From Bacteroidia bacterium (GTDB lineage: Bacteria; Bacteroidota; Bacteroidia; B-17B0; Aurantibacillaceae), in assembly GCA_016787785.1 (NCBI GenBank), contig JAEUTO010000003.1, positions 62,001 to 126,000 on the forward strand: a DNA stretch of 64,000 bases, in the 5' to 3' direction. This document shows, in pieces, positions 45,819-54,004 of the stretch (positions are counted from its first letter, which is position 1; each line of letters starts with the position of its first letter). The notes under the pieces are model-generated. The model was not told the DNA's origin. It made no database searches and worked only from the letters and a program-made list of their open reading frames with translations. The position numbers were made by a program, and so were the translations under genes.

Positions 45819-46185
45819 GTTTTTTCTGAGATGTTTTTTGTGATTTGCTTACCTGCTTTAAATCTTTTGTGTCCAACTGTTCAGGCTTAGTTACCTTCAA
45901 ATCTGTCGTATAAATTTGAACCGGTATTCTCGCTAAAATATTTTCTTTAATAGAAGAATTTGAGCTTGCCAAAATCGGCTCTTCCTTAGCACTTATTACA
46001 CGTTCAGTTTCTTTTTTACTCTCAGTAGTAGCAAGCACCTGTTTTTTTGCAAGGGCTATTTCTTTAGAGCATGTTTTGTGCGAGGCTTGGCCATAGTTAG
46101 TGTAGCGTTGCATCAAAAAAGAATTTCCTTTACAGCCACTTAAAACGATAATGGCCACTAGAGGTAGGCAAATTATTTTTTTCAT
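45802..46185 (-). CDS. lipoprotein, likely extended by -1 frameshift (copy 1 of a pair)
   Basis: In the zero frame it is 127 residues: a lipoprotein signal ending LSGCKGNSF (Cys18), QRYTNYGQASHK as in the paralogue at 45190, a Lys/Glu/Ser-rich middle and a terminal QKKQAAKK. The last sense codons are GCA AAA AAA followed by TAA (stop at 45802-45804). Moving to the -1 frame at A AAA AAA continues with IIGTVLKIVLWLVILAVAVC and VFLIIAAVA to a TAG at 45716-45718. That is a transmembrane helix equivalent to the one ending the paralogue. The extended product would be about 156 residues. It may be a programmed frameshift, a slippage-variable tract or a one-base sequence error. It lies 51 bases downstream of asnS. 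Confidence 0.75.
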   Translation of the reverse strand: MKKIICLPLVAIIVLSGCKGNSFLMQRYTNYGQASHKTCSKEIALAKKQVLATTESKKETERVISAKEEPILASSNSSIKENILARIPVQIYTTDLKVTKPEQLDTKDLKQVSKSQKTSQKKQAAKK

Positions 46186-46236
46186 GTTTACTCATTTTAC
46201 AAGCAAACTTTCAAAACCTATGCCAGGAAGATCAAA

Positions 46237-47670
46237 TTAAAACTCGCAATTTTTTGGGGTGCGCGGAAAAGGAATAACATCGCGTATGTTTGTCATCCCT
46301 GTAATAAACAACACCAAACGTTCAAAACCAAGGCCAAATCCGGCATGCAGACAAGTACCAAAACGCCTGGTATCGAGGTACCATGATAATTCTTCTACAG
46401 GAATTCCCATTTCTTTCATGCGCGTTTCCAGTTTATCCAAACGTTCCTCACGCTGACTTCCGCCAACTATCTCGCCAATACCCGGGAATAAAATATCCAT
46501 GGCTGCAACAGTTTTTCCATCATCGTTCTGGCGCATGTAAAACGATTTTATCTCTTTTGGATAATCGGTTAATATAACCGGTTTCTTAAAATGTTTTTCT
46601 ACTAAATAACGTTCGTGCTCACTTTGCAGATCAACGCCCCATTTGTCAACCAAATACGTAAATTTCTTTTTCTTATTGTGGTTACTCTCTCTAAGGATCT
46701 CAATAGCTTGTGTATACGTAACGCGTTCAAAATTATTATCGATACAAAATTTTAATTTATTCAGTAACGTTAATTCACTGCGCTCGTTCTGCGGCTTTTG
46801 TTTTTCTTCTTCCTCTAAACGCTGCGATAAAAATTCAATATCCTCTAAATTATTTTCTAAAGCATATTTAATAATATACTGCAACATTTCTTCTGCAAGA
46901 TCCATGTTGTCTTTCAATTCATAAAAAGCCATCTCCGGTTCTATCATCCAGAACTCAGCTAAGTGACGGGTAGTATTGCTATTTTCAGCTCTGAATGTTG
47001 GGCCAAAAGTATAAATATCACTAAAGGCCATAGCTGCTAATTCACCTTCCAGTTGTCCGGAAACAGTAAGGTTTACAGACCTGCCGAAAAAATCCTGTTT
47101 ATGATCCACCTTACCGGCTTCATCTTTAGGAATGTTATTCAGATCAAAATTAGTAACATGAAATGTTTCACCCGCTCCTTCTGCATCACTTGCAGAAATA
47201 ATTGGCGTGTGGATATATAAAAAACCTTTTTCGTTAAAGAACTTATGTACGGCAAATGCTAAACTGTTGCGCACACGAAATACAGCACCAAAAGTATTGG
47301 TACGAAAACGTAAATGCGCTATCTCACGTAAAAATTCGAGACTGTGCTTTTTTGGTTGCAGCGGATATTTTTCAGCATCGCTATCACCAATTATTTCTAC
47401 AGAAGTAGCTTTTACTTCTACTGTTTGTCCCTTACCCTGTGAAGCGATCAAAGTTCCTGTAGCAGAAATAGCAGCTCCGGTAGCGATACGTTTCAAGATC
47501 TCTTCGGGCGTAGCCGTGAAATCAACTACAATTTGTAAATTATTATTTGTAGACCCATCGTTTAAAGCAATAAAAGAATTGTTTCTGAACGTACGCACCC
47601 AACCTTTTACCGTAATTGTTTGGTTAGTGGGTGTTGTTTTTAAAATGTCTTTGATCCTAACGCGTGTCAT
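46237..47670 (-). CDS. asnS: asparaginyl-tRNA synthetase
   Basis: A 477-residue class IIb synthetase. The N-terminal OB-fold anticodon-binding domain contains [20 protein letters not shown]. Motif 1 surrounds [17 protein letters not shown]. Motif 2 has [20 protein letters not shown], whose asparagine-rich form separates AsnRS from AspRS. Motif 3 is [13 protein letters not shown], and the C-terminal [10 protein letters not shown] is as expected. It is complete. It is followed on the same strand by the lipoprotein pair. Confidence 0.97.
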   Translation of the reverse strand: MTRVRIKDILKTTPTNQTITVKGWVRTFRNNSFIALNDGSTNNNLQIVVDFTATPEEILKRIATGAAISATGTLIASQGKGQTVEVKATSVEIIGDSDAEKYPLQPKKHSLEFLREIAHLRFRTNTFGAVFRVRNSLAFAVHKFFNEKGFLYIHTPIISASDAEGAGETFHVTNFDLNNIPKDEAGKVDHKQDFFGRSVNLTVSGQLEGELAAMAFSDIYTFGPTFRAENSNTTRHLAEFWMIEPEMAFYELKDNMDLAEEMLQYIIKYALENNLEDIEFLSQRLEEEEKQKPQNERSELTLLNKLKFCIDNNFERVTYTQAIEILRESNHNKKKKFTYLVDKWGVDLQSEHERYLVEKHFKKPVILTDYPKEIKSFYMRQNDDGKTVAAMDILFPGIGEIVGGSQREERLDKLETRMKEMGIPVEELSWYLDTRRFGTCLHAGFGLGFERLVLFITGMTNIRDVIPFPRTPKNCEF

Positions 47671-47743
47671 AATAATTTTTAATTGAGACAGTAAATTTAA
47701 GAAGATTTTAGTGATAAATTACAGATAAAAAGAATAAAAATAA

Positions 47744-47986
47744 CTACGAATTTTTAATGTCTAAATACTCCATTTCAGTGATCTCCAGAGCCATTTCGGC
47801 ATAATTAAATACCAGATCACGAATAAAGACCATCTCCGGATACTGCATTGCTTTAGTGTGTTTAATGATCTTTTTGCTGCCAACGATCTGTATCTCTTCA
47901 AAGAGATCGGCCTGTATAATTTTAAAATAACTCTTGTTATTTTTATACTTACGGTAAACCGGAAAGTTTATATCTTTAAGATCCAT
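47744..47986 (-). CDS. small conserved protein of unknown function
   Basis: An 80-residue protein from the ATG at 47986 (MDLKDINFPVYRKYKNNKSY). A TTG two codons upstream is possible but less likely. It has a mixed beta/alpha pattern with strands FKIIQADLFEEIQIVG and a C-terminal acidic helix. No family was recognised. Its start codon lies on a CCATGG palindrome that also supplies the ATG of the divergent AddB-like gene, so the two genes overlap head to head by two bases and must be transcribed from inside each other. Confidence 0.65.
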   Translation of the reverse strand: MDLKDINFPVYRKYKNNKSYFKIIQADLFEEIQIVGSKKIIKHTKAMQYPEMVFIRDLVFNYAEMALEITEMEYLDIKNS

Positions 47987-50846
47987 GGCCAAGCCCTTTT
48001 TAAAATTAGTTGCAGAATATGTGTTCGAAAATTACAAAGATAATTTAGAACAACTGTGTATTATTTTACCAAATAAACGGGGCGCGCTTTTTTTAAAGAA
48101 CTATTTAGCCCAAACCTATGGCAAAACCATTTGGTTGCCCACTATTATAAGCGCTGAAGAATTAATTGCCGAGTTGAGCGGATTAAAAACACTTGAAGAA
48201 ATTGATCTTATTTGTCATTTATACGACAGTTATAAAACCTGTTATGGTACAGAAGCCGAAAATTTTGACAGCTTTGCAAAGTGGGGACAATTAATTTTAC
48301 AGGATTTTAATGAAATAGACAGGTATTTGGCAGACTCTGAGCAATTGTACGAAAATCTTAAAGACATTAAAGTACTTGAGAACTGGAGTTTGGGCGCAGA
48401 AACCCTAAGTGAATATCAAACCAACTATTTAAAATTCATGAATAGTTTAGGCGCCATTTACAAACACTTTAGTAATTTTTTAGTTACAAAAAACTGGGCT
48501 TATCAAGGTTTAGCTTATAAATACGCCGTATTGAATTTTGATAAGAGCACATATCCAAACCGTTTTCATAAACTTATTTTTTGCGGCTTTAATGCTTTAA
48601 ATGCTGCCGAGTTAAACATATTTAATAAACTCTACCAGCAAAAAAAAGCAGATATTTTGTGGGATGCGGATAATTATTATTTAAAAGACAATAACCAGGA
48701 GGCAGGTTTATTTTTAAGGAATAATTTTAATTTATTTAAACAGCGCGATCCTTTTTTTATTGGCGATCATTTTAAAGAAGAAAAAGAAATTAAAATTATA
48801 TCAGTTCCAAAACAAATTGGCCAGGCGCAGGTGGTTAAGCAAACCATACAAAAATATATTGACGATAAAATTCCTTTAGATAAAGTGGCTATTGTTTTAG
48901 CCAACGAAAAATTACTGTGGCCTGTATTACAGCAATTGCCAAGCGCTGTAGAGTATGTGAATATTACTATGGAGTATCCTTTGCGTTATACTTCAACCTA
49001 CAGTTTAATAGAACAATTGCTGCAATTGCAAATTAGTTTTTCAAAGCAAAACCGCCAGCAAAAAACCATTTATCACAAAGATCTGGTTGCACTTTTACGG
49101 CAGCCAATTTTTGCAAGTTTTTTAACAAGCAAGAACAAAGAAATTTCCGTTACAAAAATAATTGATCAGTTAACAGCAAGAAATATTTCCTTTGTTTCTT
49201 CAAAGATCTTGTTTCAATTATTTAATGCAGAAAATAATGAAGTAATGAAATTGCTTCAGCCTGCAATGTCTGTTTCTGTTTTATGTCAGCAGTTTTTAGA
49301 TCTTTTGCAAAACATCAAAGAGCTTTTTATAGCACAACCACAAAATAATCAATCGAGTTTAGAGCTCGAATATTTGCAGATCATTATAAAGAACTTTAAC
49401 CGTTTGACAGAGATCATTCAGAAATATCCACACTTTAATGATATACTTGCCTTAAAACAATTGTTTAATCAGGTTGTTGGTAGCACCTCTGCACCTTTTA
49501 TAGGTGAACCATTGCGAGGGTTGCAAATTATGGGTGTGCTTGAAACACGTACGTTAGATTTTGATCATATTGTTTTGGTAAATGTAAACGAAAGTGTTTT
49601 ACCATCGGGCAAAACGGTTAACTCATTTATCCCTAACGATCTAAAACGTGCTTTTGGTTTGCCTTTGTATTTAGAAAAAGACGCCATTTACGCTTACCAT
49701 TTCTATCGTTTATTGCAAAGGGCAAGTGATATTGTAATTACTTATGATAGCGAGACAGATACTTTTGGTAAAGGCGAAAAAAGCAGGTTTGTAACACAAC
49801 TGCAATTGGAAATGCAGGTCAGTCATCCAAATATAAAAATCACCGAAGAAGTTGCGCTTTATCCCGAATTTCCAAAAGCACTTGATAATACGATTACAAT
49901 TATTAAAGATGATGAGATCTTAGCGCCTATATATTCAAAAGCAATTAGCAATGCCGAGTTTGGGGCACTATCTCCTTCTGGTTTAATTACATTTAAAGAG
50001 TGTCCGCTTAAATTTTACTTCAGGTACAGTGCTAAACTAAAAGAAACAAAAGAAGTTGAAGAAAGTGCAGAAGCAAATACTTTTGGCTCTATCTTGCATT
50101 TAAGTTTAGAGAATTTATATAAAGATAATATCGGACAAATTTTAACCGAGCCAGATCTGCGGGAAAAATTAAAGTTAACTGAAAGCGCAGTTCATAACAG
50201 CTTTATCACCTTTTTTGAAAACCCAGACATTGTTGGAAAAAGCATTTTACAAAAAGAAGTGATCAAAGTTTATGTGGATAAATTAATTAAGAGCGATATT
50301 ATATTTATAAATAAATTACAAAAAGAGAATCAATTCATTACATTAAAAAATTTAGAGCAAGAATTCTCAGCACCTTTAAAAGTAGAAATTAAAGGGGCGT
50401 TAACAACTATTTATATTAAAGGTAAGGTCGACAGAATAGATTCTTTTGCAGGAATAACGAGGATCATCGATTTTAAGAGTTCAATAAAAAGTTCGGATAA
50501 ATTTGACTTTGCTTCTTTTGAAGAATTATTCTCAAATTCAGATTACAATAAACAATTTCAGTTGATGACCTATGCGTGGTTGTTATATAAAAATAATTTT
50601 TGTCCACCAGAGCAAATGCAGCCTTGTGTTATTCCCTTCAAAAATTTTTTAGAAGCGCCAAAGTATATTCTGGACAATAAAAAACCAATTGTTTTTACAA
50701 ATGACTTCTTAGCAGATTTTGAAAATGAATTAAAGCGTTTTGTTGAAACTATTTTTGCTCTTGACATGCCCTTCTCGCAAACAGAGGATGAGGACATTCA
50801 TGCATTTTGCCCTTATAATACCATCTGCAATTTTGCTATAAAATAA
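47985..50846 (+). CDS. AddB-like PD-(D/E)XK nuclease with inactive helicase-like region
   Basis: A 953-residue protein of the inactivated superfamily I helicase plus RecB-like nuclease type, probably the AddB/RexB-like half of a recombination nuclease. The N-terminus IILPNKRGALFLKNYL is the degenerate Walker A region. A middle segment LETRTLDFDHIVLVNVNESV is typical of these proteins. The nuclease domain has TFGSILHLSLENL, KVDRIDS and IIDFKSS (catalytic Asp and Lys). Iron-sulfur ligands appear as Cys673 in FKECPLKFYFRY and Cys942 and Cys948, but His939 replaces the fourth cysteine. No addA gene is adjacent. The ATG is shared with a divergent gene on CCATGG. Confidence 0.85.
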   Translation: MAKPFLKLVAEYVFENYKDNLEQLCIILPNKRGALFLKNYLAQTYGKTIWLPTIISAEELIAELSGLKTLEEIDLICHLYDSYKTCYGTEAENFDSFAKWGQLILQDFNEIDRYLADSEQLYENLKDIKVLENWSLGAETLSEYQTNYLKFMNSLGAIYKHFSNFLVTKNWAYQGLAYKYAVLNFDKSTYPNRFHKLIFCGFNALNAAELNIFNKLYQQKKADILWDADNYYLKDNNQEAGLFLRNNFNLFKQRDPFFIGDHFKEEKEIKIISVPKQIGQAQVVKQTIQKYIDDKIPLDKVAIVLANEKLLWPVLQQLPSAVEYVNITMEYPLRYTSTYSLIEQLLQLQISFSKQNRQQKTIYHKDLVALLRQPIFASFLTSKNKEISVTKIIDQLTARNISFVSSKILFQLFNAENNEVMKLLQPAMSVSVLCQQFLDLLQNIKELFIAQPQNNQSSLELEYLQIIIKNFNRLTEIIQKYPHFNDILALKQLFNQVVGSTSAPFIGEPLRGLQIMGVLETRTLDFDHIVLVNVNESVLPSGKTVNSFIPNDLKRAFGLPLYLEKDAIYAYHFYRLLQRASDIVITYDSETDTFGKGEKSRFVTQLQLEMQVSHPNIKITEEVALYPEFPKALDNTITIIKDDEILAPIYSKAISNAEFGALSPSGLITFKECPLKFYFRYSAKLKETKEVEESAEANTFGSILHLSLENLYKDNIGQILTEPDLREKLKLTESAVHNSFITFFENPDIVGKSILQKEVIKVYVDKLIKSDIIFINKLQKENQFITLKNLEQEFSAPLKVEIKGALTTIYIKGKVDRIDSFAGITRIIDFKSSIKSSDKFDFASFEELFSNSDYNKQFQLMTYAWLLYKNNFCPPEQMQPCVIPFKNFLEAPKYILDNKKPIVFTNDFLADFENELKRFVETIFALDMPFSQTEDEDIHAFCPYNTICNFAIK

Positions 50847-51606
50847 ATTTGCGGGCAATTACACCTTTCGAACTAATTAGCTTTACTATATATAAGCCCT
50901 CCTTACCTCCTGTCAGATCTATTTCAAGTGGTGTTGTTCTCATTATATCAAGATCTTTTTGTGTGAATATTAACTTACCATCTAAAGTGTAAATTTGAAG
51001 TTCGCTATTCTCTACACTTTCATTAGAATAGATCTTAATTCTCTTTTCATTATAACTATCCTTGCATATCTTAATATCTGAATTCAACAAAGTGTTTTCT
51101 TTTATCCCAACTGCTGTGGTTCCAACCGAAAGAGCGATGTCATCTAAATAAAATATTACGTTAGGGTCAATAAAAGGTTGAACCGCAAAACTGATACTGA
51201 AATTACTTCCCGAAAAGCCGCTAGGAATATTTACCCCTTGTTGTGTCCACGCGTTAACGTCACTCCATGTTCCCAGGCTTAAGACAGAGGTACTATTCTG
51301 TAACAAACTTGCACTTATACCATACCCTCCAAAAGGACTTGCATTATATTCATTAACCCAAAAAGTGAGGTTTTTTGCCCCGCCGGGCAAACTAAAAGTG
51401 GGGCTAATTAACATACTACCAGTATTAATTGCCAACATGCCCCCTCCGGCATGGGGATTAACAGTGCCTTGCGAACTCACAAGGTTTCCCTGATTGGTCC
51501 AGCCGGTTAAAGGTGCTTCAAAATTTTGTGAAATAATAACTTGGGCAAATAAATTTGCCTTTACGGTAAAGGCTGCCAGCGCTAATGCTATTAATTTTGC
51601 TCTCAT
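50836..51606 (-). CDS. secreted jelly-roll-like protein with T9SS sorting domain
   Basis: A 256-residue exported protein with a signal peptide (residues 1-21, ending LFAQ). A beta-sandwich domain (about 25-165: ISQNFEAPLTGWTNQGNLVS, NLTFWVNEYNASPFGGYG, FYLDDIALSVG) resembles the choice-of-anchor/MAM-like domains of Bacteroidota. A type A-like sorting domain follows (KRIKIYSNESVENSELQIYT to EGLYIVKLISSKGVIARKFI), without the usual PNP motif. It is the last gene of the six-gene operon 50836-55383. Its 3' end overlaps the AddB-like gene by 11 bases in a convergent arrangement. Confidence 0.8.
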   Translation of the reverse strand: MRAKLIALALAAFTVKANLFAQVIISQNFEAPLTGWTNQGNLVSSQGTVNPHAGGGMLAINTGSMLISPTFSLPGGAKNLTFWVNEYNASPFGGYGISASLLQNSTSVLSLGTWSDVNAWTQQGVNIPSGFSGSNFSISFAVQPFIDPNVIFYLDDIALSVGTTAVGIKENTLLNSDIKICKDSYNEKRIKIYSNESVENSELQIYTLDGKLIFTQKDLDIMRTTPLEIDLTGGKEGLYIVKLISSKGVIARKFIL

Positions 51607-51609
51607 ATT

Positions 51610-52899
51610 TTATTTGCTAAAATTTAAAACAGAAATAAACTTCTCCATAAAAACTGACTTTTCTTTGGCTAAATTTTCATTAAAATTACCCTCGGTTTGT
51701 ATGTATGAAAAAACAAGTAAAGACTGAGGGTTTGCAGGATTAATAAAAACGTAAACAACACTTGACCCATTTAGTTTTCTTTGTGCCGGGTCGGCCGGCC
51801 CATAGCCGCCATAAAGTGGTTTTCTTTCAGAACATTTATTCGTTTTTAAAGTATTTACGGCTTTAAATCCTGATATGTTATTGAGAGTAAAACTTTCCCA
51901 AATGGTTTCGCTTTCAGCATTTTTATTGTTTTTCTTGTCAAATCTTTCGAGAATGGTATTGTTATAAAAATTAAAAAATGAGGTTATTCCCATATCTACC
52001 AACTTTTGTAACTCTTTTTCATCAAGGTTTCTGTTACATAGGTTAGCCTGAGTATAACTAAGTCTATCGCTAAGTGTTTTGAATTCCGCTAAATTTTCCG
52101 CGGATGATCTGGTATTTGTATAAACTAAATTAGCAATATTAATTCTAGTGTTTTCAAAAACAAAACAGATATCAGTTGGTGAATTATTCGCGGATATATT
52201 TTTCACTTTACTCCATTTCCCGGAAGAATCAATTTTTACAAAACCTATATTACCTATATCAGCAAGTTTAAATTTTGCGTTAATTGAATTGCAATTGATG
52301 AAAGCATTTTTATCGGCAATCTTTACAAACATTTCAAATGGCTCAATTAATTCAACAGCTTTACCATAATCGTTATATTTTTGACCATTATTTGGATCAT
52401 AATGCGAACCGGTTAGTTCATGATACTCCATTTTAAACTTAAGTTTTACTTTACCTCCATAACGATTAAATTTATAACTTTCGCATATGTCAGAAAATTG
52501 CGTCTTACTATCACTTGAATAAGAACCACCAAAATAACCAAATGAATATTTGATAAAATCAGGTTCCTCACTATAGGGATACAAGGAATAAGTTTTTGGA
52601 AGCTTCTGGTTTAAGAATGCATTAATACTTGATGCTCCCTCTATTTTTTTTGCGATGTACTTTATATTTTCTTTCAAACCTGACTCATCCAAAAAACTGC
52701 ATAATAACATGACATAACCATCTGAATAAGTTGGTAGTTCTTGAGGGTTTGAAAAGCTAACTGTTAAGTTTTTAATATCTGCATAGTTAAATTCTTGCCC
52801 AGCAGCAACCTTTTTGCCATTAAGCGTTACGTTAAATTGAGCGTTAACTATTATTGCATTGAATAATAACAAAACACCCAGGATCGCATTTTTTTTCAT
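51610..52899 (-). CDS. exported protein of unknown function
   Basis: A 429-residue protein with a signal peptide (residues 1-20, IVNAQ). Its N-terminal half has beta strands with FNVTLNGKKVAAGQEFNYAD. The C-terminal half includes a conserved-looking GFKAVNTLKTNKCSERKPLY and VVYVFINPANPQSLLVFSYI, reminiscent of gingipain/PsbP-like alpha-beta domains but not identified. It starts 9 bases after the DUF3592-like gene and ends 3 bases before the T9SS-sorted gene, within the operon. It probably acts in the periplasm or outer membrane together with its neighbours. Confidence 0.7.
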   Translation of the reverse strand: MKKNAILGVLLLFNAIIVNAQFNVTLNGKKVAAGQEFNYADIKNLTVSFSNPQELPTYSDGYVMLLCSFLDESGLKENIKYIAKKIEGASSINAFLNQKLPKTYSLYPYSEEPDFIKYSFGYFGGSYSSDSKTQFSDICESYKFNRYGGKVKLKFKMEYHELTGSHYDPNNGQKYNDYGKAVELIEPFEMFVKIADKNAFINCNSINAKFKLADIGNIGFVKIDSSGKWSKVKNISANNSPTDICFVFENTRINIANLVYTNTRSSAENLAEFKTLSDRLSYTQANLCNRNLDEKELQKLVDMGITSFFNFYNNTILERFDKKNNKNAESETIWESFTLNNISGFKAVNTLKTNKCSERKPLYGGYGPADPAQRKLNGSSVVYVFINPANPQSLLVFSYIQTEGNFNENLAKEKSVFMEKFISVLNFSK

Positions 52900-52908
52900 A
52901 TGATATCT

Positions 52909-53370
52909 TTATTCTAATTCGCTTAATATTCTCACATCGGTAGAATCTTCTTTTAAGTAGACTACGGTAATTCTATCACCTGGTTTATATTTATTGTAGC
53001 TATCACTACTGCAACTTATATTAATACCTACATAACTTCCAATTTTCGGATTAATCGTCAAATTATCTAAGATCTCGTCAAGTTTTTTCTGACTTTCTGT
53101 TTTATTGGTAGTGTCTGATTTTGGCTTTTTAGCTTCCTCTGTTTTTGTAAACATGGAAATACTCATGTGATAGTTGGTATTTTTTGTTGTACCACTTTTT
53201 GATAGGCTATTAACCGTTGCTTCAACGCGTATACCATCTTTAAGGAACTTTCTATCTTTTGCTTTAACTATAAAAATTATTATTCCAACAAAAACAACTA
53301 AAACACCGAAGCTGATATAGGCTATTCGTTCAATTTTTTTTGCGGTAGCAGGTTTTTCTGGTTTTTCCAT
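52909..53370 (-). CDS. membrane protein, DUF3592-like (copy 2)
   Basis: A 153-residue protein with a Lys-rich N-terminus, one transmembrane helix (YISFGVLVVFVGIIIFIVK, residues about 14-32) and a soluble domain. That domain begins KFLKDGIRVEATVNSLSKSG and ends GDRITVVYLKEDSTDVRILS. The GIRxxATV and GDxxxVxYxxxxxxxARI pattern is that of DUF3592 domains. It is related to the next upstream gene at 53380 and sits in the same operon with a 9-base gap. The function is unknown. Confidence 0.7.
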   Translation of the reverse strand: MEKPEKPATAKKIERIAYISFGVLVVFVGIIIFIVKAKDRKFLKDGIRVEATVNSLSKSGTTKNTNYHMSISMFTKTEEAKKPKSDTTNKTESQKKLDEILDNLTINPKIGSYVGINISCSSDSYNKYKPGDRITVVYLKEDSTDVRILSELE

Positions 53371-53379
53371 ATTTAAAAT

Positions 53380-53745
53380 CTATTCTATTTCTTCGACCAA
53401 TCTGGCATGCTCAAGGTCGTCATTATAGTAAACAACCTTAACCGTTGCCCCCGCATTATATTTGTAAAACGCTTCTTTCTTTACAAAAGCACCAAGTCTT
53501 ACAACGGGAATAAAATATGATCTATTTTCATTTGTATCAGGTAAGGCTTCAAAACGCATCGAATAACCTGTAGTATCCTCACTGTTTACTTTAATTTCAC
53601 AGTACTTCCCTGTAATTATTGCATTTGTGCGAATACCATTCTTAAGCAAATTTCGTGTTTGAAAATAGTCGATCAAAAAAACAGTTGCTATGGCTATTAC
53701 AATAAAACAAACTCCAACTAAAATACTTCTTTTGTTCTTATCCAT
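53380..53745 (-). CDS. membrane protein, DUF3592-like (copy 1)
   Basis: A 121-residue protein with one transmembrane helix (ILVGVCFIVIAIATVFLIDY, residues about 8-27) and a soluble DUF3592-like domain beginning NLLKNGIRTNAIITGKYCEI and ending GATVKVVYYNDDLEHARLVE. It shares its layout with the protein encoded at 52909, suggesting an old duplication within the operon. It starts one base after the stop of the 85-residue membrane protein gene. Confidence 0.7.
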   Translation of the reverse strand: MDKNKRSILVGVCFIVIAIATVFLIDYFQTRNLLKNGIRTNAIITGKYCEIKVNSEDTTGYSMRFEALPDTNENRSYFIPVVRLGAFVKKEAFYKYNAGATVKVVYYNDDLEHARLVEEIE

Positions 53746-53746
53746 T

Positions 53747-54004
53747 TTATCTCTGAGATTTTTTAAAACGCTCTTTATCTAATTTGCTTTTAATATATAA
53801 TTTAAGCGGAAGTAATATGATCATCGGTGGAACAAATAAGCAAAACATGGTTACAATTGGATAGAAACTGTTTCGCCCAATTATTTTCATTTGAATAGTA
53901 TTAACATCATTTGCTACCCATGAATTTGTAAATGTTAGGTACGCACTTAGCATTAACACTATAAATGTGAGATAAATAATTATTTTGTCAATTTTTTTAT
54001 ACAT
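53747..54004 (-). CDS. small two-helix membrane protein
   Basis: An 85-residue protein with two transmembrane helices (IIIYLTFIVLMLSAYLTF and VTMFCLFVPPMIILLPLKLY) and a basic tail (KSKLDKERFKKSQR). No family was recognised. Its ATG shares one base with the stop of the upstream gene (TAATG at 54002-54006 on the minus strand), which suggests translational coupling. Confidence 0.65.
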   Translation of the reverse strand: MYKKIDKIIIYLTFIVLMLSAYLTFTNSWVANDVNTIQMKIIGRNSFYPIVTMFCLFVPPMIILLPLKLYIKSKLDKERFKKSQR

